Positions 34,930 through 44,273 are shown, numbered from the stretch's first letter. The stretch is 64,000 bases of DNA from CAIKMD01 sp035552195 (GCA_035552195.1 DASZLU010000005.1:1-64000), one strand, 5' to 3'. Notes: generated by a model from the letters alone, not told the origin. Translations and numbers: made by a program.

Positions 34930-36540
34930 ATGAACGCTGCCGAACAACTCGCTTCGGCGATCGGTTTTCACCAACGGGGACAACTTAGCCAGGCGCAGGC
35001 AATCTACGAGCAGCTGTTACAAATCAATCCCGGCCACGCGGACGCGCTGCATCTTCTTGGCGTCATCGCCTATCAGCAACGGCAGTTCGATAAAGCCGTC
35101 GGCTTGATCGATCGAGCCATCGCCTCCAGCCCGGGAAGCGCGGCCTTTTACGCCAATCGCGGGCTTGCCCTGCAAGAGATGACAAAGCTCGATGCGGCGA
35201 TCGCCGATTTCGACAAGGCAATTTCCATCAAGCCCGATTATGCCGAGGCGTACAACAATCGGGGCAACGCACGGCAAGAGTTGAAGAACCTCGATGCGGC
35301 GGTCGCCGATTACGACAAGGCCATCGCCATCCGGCCCGATTACGCCGAGGCGTATTTCAATCGCGGCAATGCCCTGCGAAAGCTCCGCCGCCTCGAAGCC
35401 GCGCTCGCCGATTACGGCAAAGCCATTTCTATCCGGCCCGATCATGCCGAGGCCTACAACAACCGGGGCAATGCGCTGCAGGAATTGCAGCGGCTCGACG
35501 CGGCGGCGGCCGATTACACGCGGGCTATCGCCATTCGGCCCGATTACGCCGATGCCTATTGGAACAAGGCGTTTACCGCGCTTGTGCAAGGCGACTACGC
35601 AACCGGGTTCAAGCTCTATGAATGGCGATGGAAGGTTGGCAATTTCAACATGGAGCAGCGGTGCTTTGCACAGCCGCTGTGGCTCGGCGACGCGCCGCTC
35701 CAGAGCAAGAAAATACTCCTGCACAGCGAGCAAGGCCTGGGCGATACGATACAGTTTTGCCGCTACGCGTCCTTGGCGGCCGTTGCCGGCGCGGAGGTTT
35801 TCTTGCAAGTGCCGCGGTCGTTGGCGAGCCTGCTTAAGGACCTCGAAGGCGCGAGCCTGATCCTGACGCCGGACGATCCGCTGCCCGATTTCGACTATCA
35901 CTGCCCATTGCTGTCATTGCCGTTGGCTTTCAAAACTGTTGTCGGCACGATTCCCCATCCGACGTCTTATCTCCATGCCGACCCGGCAAAGGCGCGCACC
36001 TGGCAGGAACGCATCGGCGAGAGAAACAAGCCGAAAATCGGCGTTGTCTGGAGCGGTGGCTTTCGCGCCAACCCGCTTCAAGGCTGGGGTGTTATCGGTG
36101 AAAGCCGAAATATCCCTTTGGATAGGTTCGCTCGCACGCTCAGCGGTATCGATGCCGATTTTTTCAGCCTGCAAAAGGGCGACCCCGCGGAATCCGAAAT
36201 ACGCGGTCGAGAATCGGAATACTGGCCGCTCGGAAATCTGCATAATTTCGCGGCCGAACTAACCGACTTTTCGGACACGGCGGCGCTGATGGCGAATCTC
36301 GATTTAATCGTATCGGTCGATACAGCGGCAGCCCATTTGGCCGCTGCGCTCGGTAAGTCCACCTGGATACTCAATCGCTTCGACACGGACTGGCGCTGGC
36401 TGCTCTATCGCGACGACAGCCCCTGGTATCGATCCGTCAAACTCTATCGTCAGGACGAAAGCCAGCGCTGGGAGCCGGTACTGCAGCGCGTGGCCGCCGA
36501 ACTGACGACACGCGCGAACGATCATCGCGCGATCGGCTAG
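34930..36540 (+). CDS. TPR protein with C-terminal glycosyltransferase-like domain
   Basis: A 536-aa protein. Residues ~1-240 hold about seven tetratricopeptide repeats of 34 aa, several nearly identical (AEAYNNRGNA, DAAVADYDKAIAIRPDYAEA). Residues ~255-535 form a GT-B-like domain resembling GT9/O-GlcNAc-transferase relatives: LHSEQGLGDTIQFCRYASLA, KIGVVWSGGFRANP and LDLIVSVDTAAAHLAAALGK. This architecture is found in proteins linked to flagellin or surface-protein glycosylation. It is lower in GC than its neighbours in the C-terminal half. The ATG at 34930 is chosen by the frame start; the ribosome site is poor. Confidence 0.85.
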   Translation: MNAAEQLASAIGFHQRGQLSQAQAIYEQLLQINPGHADALHLLGVIAYQQRQFDKAVGLIDRAIASSPGSAAFYANRGLALQEMTKLDAAIADFDKAISIKPDYAEAYNNRGNARQELKNLDAAVADYDKAIAIRPDYAEAYFNRGNALRKLRRLEAALADYGKAISIRPDHAEAYNNRGNALQELQRLDAAAADYTRAIAIRPDYADAYWNKAFTALVQGDYATGFKLYEWRWKVGNFNMEQRCFAQPLWLGDAPLQSKKILLHSEQGLGDTIQFCRYASLAAVAGAEVFLQVPRSLASLLKDLEGASLILTPDDPLPDFDYHCPLLSLPLAFKTVVGTIPHPTSYLHADPAKARTWQERIGERNKPKIGVVWSGGFRANPLQGWGVIGESRNIPLDRFARTLSGIDADFFSLQKGDPAESEIRGRESEYWPLGNLHNFAAELTDFSDTAALMANLDLIVSVDTAAAHLAAALGKSTWILNRFDTDWRWLLYRDDSPWYRSVKLYRQDESQRWEPVLQRVAAELTTRANDHRAIG

Positions 36541-36541
36541 A

Positions 36542-37591
36542 CTAAACGATCGACCGGATACGCCACCCGCATTTCTCTCCGCCCCGAAACACCCTCACGC
36601 CACCCGCATCGCCCGACAGTTCCGCCGCCGGAGTCCATGTCTCGCGTTTCAGCGTGATGCGCTCTTCGTTCGCGGGGAGGCCGTAAAAGCCGGGGCCGTT
36701 GAGGGAGGCGAAGGCCTCGAGTTTATCGAGCGCGTTTTCCTCGTCGAAGACTTGCGCGTAGGTTTCGAGGGCGGTCGGGGCGGAGAAGATGCCGGCGCAG
36801 CCGCAATCTTTTTCCTTGTCGTGCAGCGGGTGCGGCGCGCTGTCGGTGCCGAGGAAGAATTTGCCATCGCCCGACACCGCGGCCTGGCGCAGCGCGAGAC
36901 GGTGGCTTTCGCGCTTGGCGATCGGCAGGCAGTACATATGCGGCCGCAAGCCGCCGGCGAAGATCGCGTTGCGGTTGATGACGAGGTGATGCGCGGTAAT
37001 CGTCGCGCCGATTGTCGGACCGGCGCTGCGCACGAATTCCACCGCGTCCTTCGTCGTCACATGCTCCAGCACGAGCTTGAGGCCGGGGAAGTCGCGCACC
37101 AGATGGGTCAGCACGCGCTCGATGAAAACGCGCTCGCGGTCGAACACGTCGACCGAGGCGTCGGTCACCTCGCCGTGGATGAGCAGCGGCATCTGCAGCC
37201 GCTCCATCATCGCCAGCACGTCGCGCACCTTGGCGAGATCGGTCACGCCCGAGGCGGAATTGGTCGTGGCATGGGCGGGATAGAGCTTCACCGCGGCAAA
37301 GACGTTGCTCTTGAAGCCGCGCTCGATCTCGTCGGCGCGCGCGCCGTCGGTCAAGTAGCAGGTCATCAGCGGCGTGAACTTGCCGGCGAGCTCGGGCGGC
37401 AATGCGGCGAGGATGCGGGCGCGGTACGCCGCGGCGGCGGCGGCGGTGGTGACCGGCGGCACCAGGTTCGGCATGACGATGGCGCGCGCGAAACTGCGCG
37501 CGGTCGCGGCGATCACCGCTTTCAGCATCGCGCCATCGCGCAGATGCACATGCCAATCGTCCGGCCGGCGAATGGTGATGGTATCGGACAT
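36542..37591 (-). CDS. pyrC: Dihydroorotase
   Basis: A 349-aa class II (PyrC-type) dihydroorotase, third step of pyrimidine synthesis, cytoplasmic. Zinc ligands H14 and H16 in DDWHVHLRDG, carboxylated K102 in AAVKLYPAHATTNS, further His in LIHGEVTD and LVLEHVTTKDAVEF, and Asp in FFLGTDSAPHPLHDKE. Length matches E. coli PyrC. The ATG at 37591 gives the canonical MSDTITIRRPDDWHVHLRDG start. Its 3' end is 1 bp from the convergent TPR gene stop. No other pyrimidine genes are adjacent. Confidence 0.95.
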   Translation of the reverse strand: MSDTITIRRPDDWHVHLRDGAMLKAVIAATARSFARAIVMPNLVPPVTTAAAAAAYRARILAALPPELAGKFTPLMTCYLTDGARADEIERGFKSNVFAAVKLYPAHATTNSASGVTDLAKVRDVLAMMERLQMPLLIHGEVTDASVDVFDRERVFIERVLTHLVRDFPGLKLVLEHVTTKDAVEFVRSAGPTIGATITAHHLVINRNAIFAGGLRPHMYCLPIAKRESHRLALRQAAVSGDGKFFLGTDSAPHPLHDKEKDCGCAGIFSAPTALETYAQVFDEENALDKLEAFASLNGPGFYGLPANEERITLKRETWTPAAELSGDAGGVRVFRGGEKCGWRIRSIV

Positions 37592-37646
37592 GGCGCCAGT
37601 ATAGGGCGAAAGCCGCGGTGCCTCACCTGGCGCCGGCGGCGGCCGC

Positions 37647-38717
37647 TCAGTCGTGCGCGCCTTCCACCGCGAGGTGCTGCGCGCGCCAGCGCAGCATGCC
37701 GCCCGCAAGATTGGCGACGCGGTCGAACCCCGCTTTGCGCAGTGTCGTCGTCGCTTGCGCCGAGCGGCCGCCGGCGCGGCATACCGCGATGACGGGCCGG
37801 TCGCGGACGATCTCGCCGACGCGCGCGGCCAAGCCCCCGAGCGGGATCGACAGCGCGCCGGGAATGCGGCCCAGCGGTCCGTCATATTCATCGGGCTCGC
37901 GGACATCGATCACCAGCAGGTCGCGCAGATGTTCCTGCACCCATTGCGGCTGCACTTCCCAGATGCCGGCGAAGGTCAGGTTGAGCGGCGCCCAATGCGG
38001 CTCTTCGCCGAGATGGTCGTCGCCGTCGCGCCGGCCGCAGTGGAGATTGGCGGGAACGGCGATGTCCATCTGCTTTGGATGCGCGAGACCGAGATTGTTC
38101 ATATAGCCGACGAAATCGTCCTCGCTCAACTCGCCGCCGAGCCGCGGATTGAAGCGCTTCTCCTCGCCGACGCTCGATACGGTAAGGCCGCGATAATCAT
38201 GCGCCGGATAGAGCAGGCAGGATTCGGGCAGCGAGAAGATTTGGGCATGGATGGCGCGATACATCGCGCGCGGATCGCCCTGCTGAAAATCGGTGCGGCC
38301 GCAGCCACGGATCAGCAGACAATCGCCGGTGAAGGCCATGCTCTCATCGTCGAGCGCGTAGGTGAGGCAGCCGTTGGTGTGGCCCGGCGTGGCACGCACC
38401 TGGAGAAAACGGCGGCCGAATTTCACGCGGTCGCGGTCTTTCAAATAGACATCCGCGCCCTCGGCGGCACTTTCGGCGGCGACGGCGATGCGGCTGCCCA
38501 GCCGCTGCTTGAGGTTCGACGCGCTCGTGACGTGGTCGGCGTGGATATGCGTCTCGAGCGTCATGACGAGCTTCAGACCGAGCTCGCGCAGCAGCGAGGC
38601 GTCGCGCGGCGCTTCCTCGAACACGGGGTCGATCAGCACCGCCTCGCGGCTTTCCGGATCGGCCAGCAGATAGGTGTAGGTCGACGATTGCGGCTCAAAA
38701 AGCTGACGGAAAAGCAT
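37647..38717 (-). CDS. Metallo-beta-lactamase-fold / rhodanese fusion (persulfide dioxygenase-like)
   Basis: A 356-aa fusion. Residues ~1-230 are a glyoxalase II/ETHE1-like metallo-hydrolase with HIHADH (57-62), ATPGHTNGCLTY and FTGDCLLIRGCGRTDF. Residues ~260-350 are a rhodanese domain with active Cys313 in CRAGGRS. ETHE1-like enzymes oxidise glutathione persulfide to sulfite, and a fused rhodanese can pass sulfane sulfur, so a role in sulfide detoxification is likely. The ATG at 38717 begins MLFRQLFEPQSSTYTYLLAD, the normal N-terminus. Probably in a unit with pyrC, 55 bp upstream of it. Confidence 0.88.
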   Translation of the reverse strand: MLFRQLFEPQSSTYTYLLADPESREAVLIDPVFEEAPRDASLLRELGLKLVMTLETHIHADHVTSASNLKQRLGSRIAVAAESAAEGADVYLKDRDRVKFGRRFLQVRATPGHTNGCLTYALDDESMAFTGDCLLIRGCGRTDFQQGDPRAMYRAIHAQIFSLPESCLLYPAHDYRGLTVSSVGEEKRFNPRLGGELSEDDFVGYMNNLGLAHPKQMDIAVPANLHCGRRDGDDHLGEEPHWAPLNLTFAGIWEVQPQWVQEHLRDLLVIDVREPDEYDGPLGRIPGALSIPLGGLAARVGEIVRDRPVIAVCRAGGRSAQATTTLRKAGFDRVANLAGGMLRWRAQHLAVEGAHD

Positions 38718-38867
38718 GACCCCCGGCTTTCATGGCCGATATCATCGGCCGCGCGGAGGATAACAGAACTCGGCCCGCAACCCGCCCTAAATTCTGCCCC
38801 CGGCAGGTTCGCCGGATTGGCCGGTCACCCTCATGTGGCGCGGCGGGTTGGCTGCTAGAATGGGGCG

Positions 38868-40358
38868 ATGAGCGAGCACCCATTTCGCGTGGCCGTGATC
38901 GGCGCCGGCATGTCGGGCCTTTATATGGCCGAGATGTTACAGCGCCGGCGCGACGTATCTTTCACCGTCTACGAGAAAGCCGGGGAGATTGGCGGCACCT
39001 GGCGCGATAATTCCTATCCCGGTCTCTTCGTCGATGTGCTGTCGCGGCAGTATGAATTCCTGTTCCAGCCGAATTACGACTGGTCGCGCAAATACGCGCC
39101 GCGCGCCGAAATCTTCGACTACATGAAAAGGGTCGCGCGCTCGCGCGGCTGGTATCGCCATATCCGCTTCAACACCGAGATCGCCGCGGCGCATTTCGAC
39201 GCCGCCGCCGGAAAGTGGGAACTCAAGACCACGGCGGGCGAGACCGACATCGTCGATTTCTTCATCGTCGCGACCGGGTTCCTGGCGAAGCCGGTCCTGC
39301 CCGATATTCCCGGACAGGATAGCTTCGCCGGCAAGTCGTTCCATTCGGCGCGTTGGGATCATTCGGTGCCGCAGGACGGGACGCTGCGCTGGGGCGTGAT
39401 CGGCGCGGGCTGCAGCGGTATCCAGATCACCGAGGCGCTGGCGTGGAAAAACGTCAACGTCACGCAATTCGTGCGCCGGCCGCAATGGATCCATATCCGC
39501 GAGAATCCGCAAGCGACGTGGTGGGAGAGGCTGAAGCTGCGCCTGCCCGGGCAATACGCGAAGAAGCAGCGCGCGCTTTGGGATTTCATCATCGAAGGCG
39601 ATGCGTGGCGGCTGAAGCCGGGACCGCAGCGCGAGGCGATGGAGCGCGAATTCCGCTCGTATCTCGACGTGATCGGCGATCCGGAGCTCAAGCAGAAGCT
39701 CACGCCGACCTATCATCTCGGTTGCACCCGCATCCCGAAATCGGACCAGAATTATTACGTCGCGGTGCAGCGCCCGAATGTCACGATCGAGAGCCGCAAG
39801 ATCGCGCGCATCGTGCCCGACGGCGTCGCGCTCCACGACGGCACCGTCGTGCCGCTCGACGTGCTCGTCTACGCCACCGGGTTCGACACCCATTCCTATA
39901 TGCGGCCGATGGATGTCACCGGGCTGAACGGGGTCTCGATCGCCGATGTCTGGAAGGACAATGTCTTTTCCTATGGCGGCGTCGCTGTGCCCGGGTTTCC
40001 GAACATGTTCCTGCTCTACGGACCGTTCGCCCCGCTCAACAACGTGCCGGTGCCGCTCGGGCTGGAGCAGGAGATCGGTTACATCCTGAAACTGATGGAC
40101 GCGGCGTGGGAACGCGGTGCCGCCGTGGCGCCGAGCGCCGCAGCGACCGAGCGCTTTCGCGCCAAGATGCGCGATGCGTTCCCCGGTACGGTCTGGGTCG
40201 GCTGCAAGAACTGGTATTCCGACACCGAAGGCACGCCGATCCTCTGGCCGCTGCGCCAGGACGAACACAAGGATTTCCTGGCGGAGCCGCGGCTGGAAGA
40301 TTTGGAATTCGTGCCGCCCGCGGCGGCGCTTCGTTCAACGGCGGGCGATCGGGCATAA
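38868..40358 (+). CDS. Flavin-dependent Baeyer-Villiger-type monooxygenase
   Basis: A 496-aa NADPH/FAD monooxygenase. The FAD Rossmann motif is GAGMSG (12-17), the Baeyer-Villiger fingerprint FAGKSFHSARW (F-x-G-x3-H-x3-W) is at 153-163, and the NADPH Rossmann motif GAGCSG is at 179-184. Such enzymes insert an oxygen atom next to a ketone, or oxidise N/S atoms, and in catabolism convert cyclic ketones to lactones. The ATG at 38868 fits the family N-terminus. It is followed by an amine oxidase and then thiolase/AcuI genes; a shared pathway is possible but not shown. Confidence 0.9.
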   Translation: MSEHPFRVAVIGAGMSGLYMAEMLQRRRDVSFTVYEKAGEIGGTWRDNSYPGLFVDVLSRQYEFLFQPNYDWSRKYAPRAEIFDYMKRVARSRGWYRHIRFNTEIAAAHFDAAAGKWELKTTAGETDIVDFFIVATGFLAKPVLPDIPGQDSFAGKSFHSARWDHSVPQDGTLRWGVIGAGCSGIQITEALAWKNVNVTQFVRRPQWIHIRENPQATWWERLKLRLPGQYAKKQRALWDFIIEGDAWRLKPGPQREAMEREFRSYLDVIGDPELKQKLTPTYHLGCTRIPKSDQNYYVAVQRPNVTIESRKIARIVPDGVALHDGTVVPLDVLVYATGFDTHSYMRPMDVTGLNGVSIADVWKDNVFSYGGVAVPGFPNMFLLYGPFAPLNNVPVPLGLEQEIGYILKLMDAAWERGAAVAPSAAATERFRAKMRDAFPGTVWVGCKNWYSDTEGTPILWPLRQDEHKDFLAEPRLEDLEFVPPAAALRSTAGDRA

Positions 40359-40526
40359 TCGCTTCCTGCTGCTCACGGCAAAAATCGACGATTTCCTGCT
40401 GGCGCTCGATCGCCTCGTCAGCGGCGCCGTCACGCTGCAGCCGGTAGGCTACGCCGCGATCGCGCCGCCGCCGGAATGACGTGTCACGGCATATGGTGTA
40501 AGCACGAGCCGCGTATTGCTCGGTAA

Positions 40527-41816
40527 GTGGTGACCCAATTGTCGTCGCAGGCTCAAAACGAATTCGTGGTGATTGGCGCGGGAGCCGCCGGGCTTATGGT
40601 GGCGCGCGCGCTCGCGCAGGGCGGTAAGCGGGTCATACTGCTCGAAGCGCGGAACCGCGCCGGCGGGCGGATCGAGGTGCTGTCGGAAGCGGAATTCGGG
40701 TATCCCGCGGAGGGTGGCGCAGAATTCGTGCACGGCGCCGCCCACCACACCCACGCCATCATGCGTGAAGCGGGACTCTCGCTGACCTTGCTCGACGGGA
40801 CGGGCTGGCAAGCCGAGAACGGCGCGCTGTCGTCCCGCGAGCGCGTGACGCCGAATGCCGATGAATTCCGCCGCGAACTGGTCGCACTGAAGAACGATCT
40901 ACCGGTCGCCGAATTTCTCGCGCGGCGTTTCGGCGATCCGCGCTATGCCGAATTGCGCTATTCGATTACGCGCATGGTCGAAGGTTACGACGCGGCCGAT
41001 CCCAGCCGCGCCAGCACCTTTGCCCTGCGCGAGGAATGGATGGGGCGCGGCCTCGGCCAGCAAGGACGCATCGCCGAGGGTTATGGCACGCTGATCGCGT
41101 TTCTCTTGGACGATTGCCGCCGGCTCGGCGTTGCGGTCCATTTCGGCGCGGTCGTGACGGCCATCGATACGGCGCACGAGAAGGTCACGGTGCGCTGTCG
41201 CGACGGCCGTTTCTTTGCCGCCAGCGCCGCGATCCTGACGGTGCCGCTGCCGCTGCTCGGCAGCATCGCCTTGCCGGCAGAAGCGAAAGACATCGCCGCC
41301 GCGGCGATTGCCGATATCGGTTTCGGCAATGTGGTGAAAATCCTGCTGCGCTTTTCGAGCAATTGGTGGGCGACGCGCACCAGCGCGGATTTATCGTTCC
41401 TCTTTTCGCGCGCCGCGGTGCCAACATGGTGGACGCAGCATCCGGATCCGCATCCCGTCCTGACCGGCTGGCTCGCGGGACCGCGCGCCGCCTCCGCCGC
41501 GACGCTGTCGAGCGATGAAGTGATCGAGCGCGCGCTCGCCTCGCTGGCACAAAACTTCGCGGTGGCGCCGGACCGGCTGAAAACCTTGCTGGTCGCGTCG
41601 CGCGCCATCGATTGGGGCGCCGATCCTTTCGCCCGCGGCGCCTATTCCTACGCCACACCGAGCACGCATCAGGTGCTCGCGCGCGTGGATCGCGCGCATG
41701 CCAATGTGTGGTTCTCGGGCGAAGCCTTCTACGCCGGGCCCGAAATGGGCACGGTCGAAGCCGCCTTCGCCAGCGGCTGGCGCGCGGCGCAAGCGATCCT
41801 GCGCGGGGACGCATAG
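40527..41816 (+). CDS. FAD-dependent amine oxidase
   Basis: A 429-aa flavin monoamine/polyamine oxidase-like protein. FAD motif VIGAGAAGLMVARAL (GxGxxG at 17-22), then LLEARNRAGGRI, and the C-terminal FAD-binding block NVWFSGEAFYAGPEMGTVEA. It should oxidise an amine to an imine and H2O2. The start is GTG at 40527 (a second GTG follows directly); no strong ribosome site precedes either. No signal peptide, so cytoplasmic. The 168-bp gap upstream holds no gene that I can support. Confidence 0.85.
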   Translation: MVTQLSSQAQNEFVVIGAGAAGLMVARALAQGGKRVILLEARNRAGGRIEVLSEAEFGYPAEGGAEFVHGAAHHTHAIMREAGLSLTLLDGTGWQAENGALSSRERVTPNADEFRRELVALKNDLPVAEFLARRFGDPRYAELRYSITRMVEGYDAADPSRASTFALREEWMGRGLGQQGRIAEGYGTLIAFLLDDCRRLGVAVHFGAVVTAIDTAHEKVTVRCRDGRFFAASAAILTVPLPLLGSIALPAEAKDIAAAAIADIGFGNVVKILLRFSSNWWATRTSADLSFLFSRAAVPTWWTQHPDPHPVLTGWLAGPRAASAATLSSDEVIERALASLAQNFAVAPDRLKTLLVASRAIDWGADPFARGAYSYATPSTHQVLARVDRAHANVWFSGEAFYAGPEMGTVEAAFASGWRAAQAILRGDA

Positions 41817-41839
41817 GCCGTGCATGCGCTTTCTCTCAT

Positions 41840-41903
41840 CGTCATGCCCGCGTAGGCGGGCATCCAGCTTGCTTCCTGGATTCCCGCTTTCGCGGGAATG
41901 ACG
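41840..41903. repeat. Extragenic palindromic element with diverged left arm
   Basis: The right arm 41877-41903 is identical over 27 bp to the right arm at 28241-28267. The left arm 41840-41866 differs from the other copy at several bases, but the inner hairpin is kept by paired changes (TGCCCGC-nnnn-GCGGGCA instead of TTCCCGC-nnnn-GCGGGAA). The loop is 10 bp. It sits between the amine oxidase and thiolase genes. Confidence 0.88.
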
Positions 41904-41987
41904 ATGATAAAAGTGGCTCAAACCGCCATCTCGAAGTCGGGACGCGCGCTGCTAATATAAAGCGCAGATATTCGCAAAGGAGCCAGC

Positions 41988-43154
41988 ATGACGGCCTGCA
42001 TGATCGGCTGGGCGCACGGCAAGTTCGGCAAGCATGACGGTGTCGATATCGAGGATATGATCGTTCCCGTTGCGGCGGAGGCGATCAAGGATTCGGGGCT
42101 CGCACCTTCCGACATCGACGAAATCTATATCGGCACCTTCAACGGCGGCTTCGTGCGCCAGGATTTTCCGTCCTCGCTGGTGCTGCAGCTCGATCCGTCC
42201 TTGCGATTCAAGCGCACGACGCGGGTCGAAAATGCCTGCGCGACCGGCTCGGCCGCGATCTATCAGGGCCTCAACGCCATCGCCGCGAAGAAAGCACGCA
42301 TCGTGCTCGTCGTCGGCGTCGAGAAGATGTCCGAGGTGTCGGGCGCGCAGGTTGGCGATCTGCTCATCCGCGCCGCGTATCTCAAAGAGGAAGGCGCGAT
42401 CGAGGGCGGCTTTGCGGGCGTGTTCGGCCGCATCGCCCAAGCGTATTTCCAGCGCTATGGCGATCAATCGGACGCGCTCGCGATGATCGCGGCGAAGAAT
42501 CACAAGAACGGTGCGAGCAATCCGCTGGCGCAGATGCAGAAGGATCTCGGCTACGAATTCTGCAAAACCGTCAGCGACAAGAACCCGCTTGTCGCGGGGC
42601 CGTTGCGCCGCACCGATTGCTCGCTGGTGAGCGACGGCGCGGCCGCTTTGGTCCTCGCCGATGTCGAGACGGCGCTTCAAGCGAAGAAGGCGGTGGTGTT
42701 CCGCGCCGCCGAGCAAGTCAACGATTTCCTGCCGATGTCGAAGCGCGATATCACGTCGTATGAGGGCCCCGCCGAGGCGTGGAAGCGCGCGCTGCAAAGC
42801 GCCGGCGTCGCGCTCGACGATATCTCCTGCGCCGAGGTGCACGATTGCTTCACCATCGCCGAGCTGATGATCTACGAGGCGATGGGGCTCGCGCCCCAAG
42901 GGCAAGGCGCGCGCGCCATCGCCTCGGGCGTGGTGGCCAAAGACGGCAAGCTGCCGGTGAATGCCTCGGGCGGTCTCAAATCGAAAGGCCACCCGATCGG
43001 CGCGACCGGCGTCTCGATGCATGTGCTGCAAGCGATGCAATTGACCGGCACGGCGGGGGGTATCCAGGTGACGAATCCGGAGATCGCGGCTGTCTTCAAT
43101 ATGGGCGGTGCCGCGGTCGCGAATTACGTGAGCATCTTGGAAAGGCTGCGCTGA
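41988..43154 (+). CDS. Thiolase (acetyl-CoA acetyltransferase / SCP-x-like)
   Basis: A 388-aa thiolase-fold enzyme. Nucleophile Cys84 in RVENACATGSAA, and the conserved His in CAEVHDCFTIAE and in GHPIGATG. The VHDCF form and overall sequence resemble the SCP-x/lipid-transfer thiolase branch rather than classical FadA. Reaction: thiolytic cleavage of a 3-ketoacyl-CoA or the reverse condensation. The ATG at 41988 follows AAAGGAGCC. The acuI gene begins at the base after its stop, so the two are translated from one message. Confidence 0.9.
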   Translation: MTACMIGWAHGKFGKHDGVDIEDMIVPVAAEAIKDSGLAPSDIDEIYIGTFNGGFVRQDFPSSLVLQLDPSLRFKRTTRVENACATGSAAIYQGLNAIAAKKARIVLVVGVEKMSEVSGAQVGDLLIRAAYLKEEGAIEGGFAGVFGRIAQAYFQRYGDQSDALAMIAAKNHKNGASNPLAQMQKDLGYEFCKTVSDKNPLVAGPLRRTDCSLVSDGAAALVLADVETALQAKKAVVFRAAEQVNDFLPMSKRDITSYEGPAEAWKRALQSAGVALDDISCAEVHDCFTIAELMIYEAMGLAPQGQGARAIASGVVAKDGKLPVNASGGLKSKGHPIGATGVSMHVLQAMQLTGTAGGIQVTNPEIAAVFNMGGAAVANYVSILERLR

Positions 43155-44147
43155 ATGGCTTTCAAGGGTTTGCTGCTCGAAGAGAGCGGCGGAAAGGTCT
43201 CGTCGAAGATCACGACGCTCGAAGAAAGCGCGCTCCCGCCGGGCGACGTGCTCGTCGACGTCGCGTATTCGACGCTCAACTACAAAGACGGCATGGTGCT
43301 GAACGGTCTCGGCCGGCTGGTGCGCACCTATCCGCACGTGCCGGGCATCGATTTCGCCGGCACCGTTGCCGAGTCATCGTCGCCCGAATACGACAAAGGC
43401 GATCAGGTCGTGCTCACCGGCTGGGGCGTCGGCGAGCAGCGTTGGGGCGGCTATGCGCAGAAGGCGCGTGTCAAAGCGAGCGAACTGGTGAAGCTGCCGC
43501 AGGGACTCTCGCCGAAACAGGCGATGGCGATCGGCACGGCTGGTTTCACCGCGATGCTGGCGGCGCGCGCGCTCGAGGAGCATGGGCTGAAGCCCGAAGC
43601 GGGCGAGGTGCTGGTGACCGGCGCGTCCGGCGGTGTCGGCAGCGTCGCCATCGCGATCCTCGTTGCGTGGGGTTACAGCGTCACCGCCTCAAGCGGGCGC
43701 GTTGCCGCGAATGGCGATTATCTTAAGAGTCTCGGCGTCAAGAACGTGATCGATCGCGCCGAGATCGCGCAGCCGAAACGGCCGCTGGACAGCGAGCGCT
43801 GGGCCGGCTGCATCGATGCGGTCGGTGGGGCGACGCTGGCCTGCGTGCTGTCCCAGCTCAAATACGGCATGTCCGCCGCGAGTTGCGGCCTTGCCGGTGG
43901 CAATGAGCTTTCGACCACGGTGATCCCCTTCCTGCTGCGGGGCGTGAATCTGCTGGGCATCGACTCGGTCCGCTGCCCGATGACACGGCGCCAGGATGCG
44001 TGGACGCGGTTGGCCACTGATCTGCCGGCGGCGAAACTCGAAGCGATGACGGAAACGGTGCCATTGGCCGACCTCCCGAGCTTGGCGGGGCGCATCCTAA
44101 AGGGCGACGTGAAGGGCCGGGTGGTGGTCGACGTGAGCTTAGCTTAA
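43155..44147 (+). CDS. acuI: Acrylyl-CoA reductase (NADPH), MDR family
   Basis: A 330-aa zinc-independent medium-chain reductase of the AcuI/YhdH group. STLNYKDGMVLNGLGRLVRT and PHVPGIDFAGTV are its typical N-terminal blocks, and LVTGASGGVGSVAIAIL is the NADPH-binding motif. AcuI reduces toxic acryloyl-CoA to propionyl-CoA, during 3-hydroxypropionate or DMSP metabolism. The start ATG follows the thiolase TGA without a gap. Gene symbol is by family; a related quinone-oxidoreductase function is the alternative. Confidence 0.88.
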   Translation: MAFKGLLLEESGGKVSSKITTLEESALPPGDVLVDVAYSTLNYKDGMVLNGLGRLVRTYPHVPGIDFAGTVAESSSPEYDKGDQVVLTGWGVGEQRWGGYAQKARVKASELVKLPQGLSPKQAMAIGTAGFTAMLAARALEEHGLKPEAGEVLVTGASGGVGSVAIAILVAWGYSVTASSGRVAANGDYLKSLGVKNVIDRAEIAQPKRPLDSERWAGCIDAVGGATLACVLSQLKYGMSAASCGLAGGNELSTTVIPFLLRGVNLLGIDSVRCPMTRRQDAWTRLATDLPAAKLEAMTETVPLADLPSLAGRILKGDVKGRVVVDVSLA

Positions 44148-44273
44148 GCGATTGCTGAAAAATGTATGTGGAATCACAGATAGATATGGACAAGCGTTTA
44201 GGCTTAACTTAGCTTTAGTGCCCGAATGCTTTATCCGCATTTGCATAATGCGGTTTAGAGACCAGGGCATACT

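Noticed and set aside
40359..40526. Short open frame in the gap before the amine oxidase gene
   Set aside because: Continuation of a frame antisense or alternate to the BVMO gene; no ribosome site or recognisable sequence.
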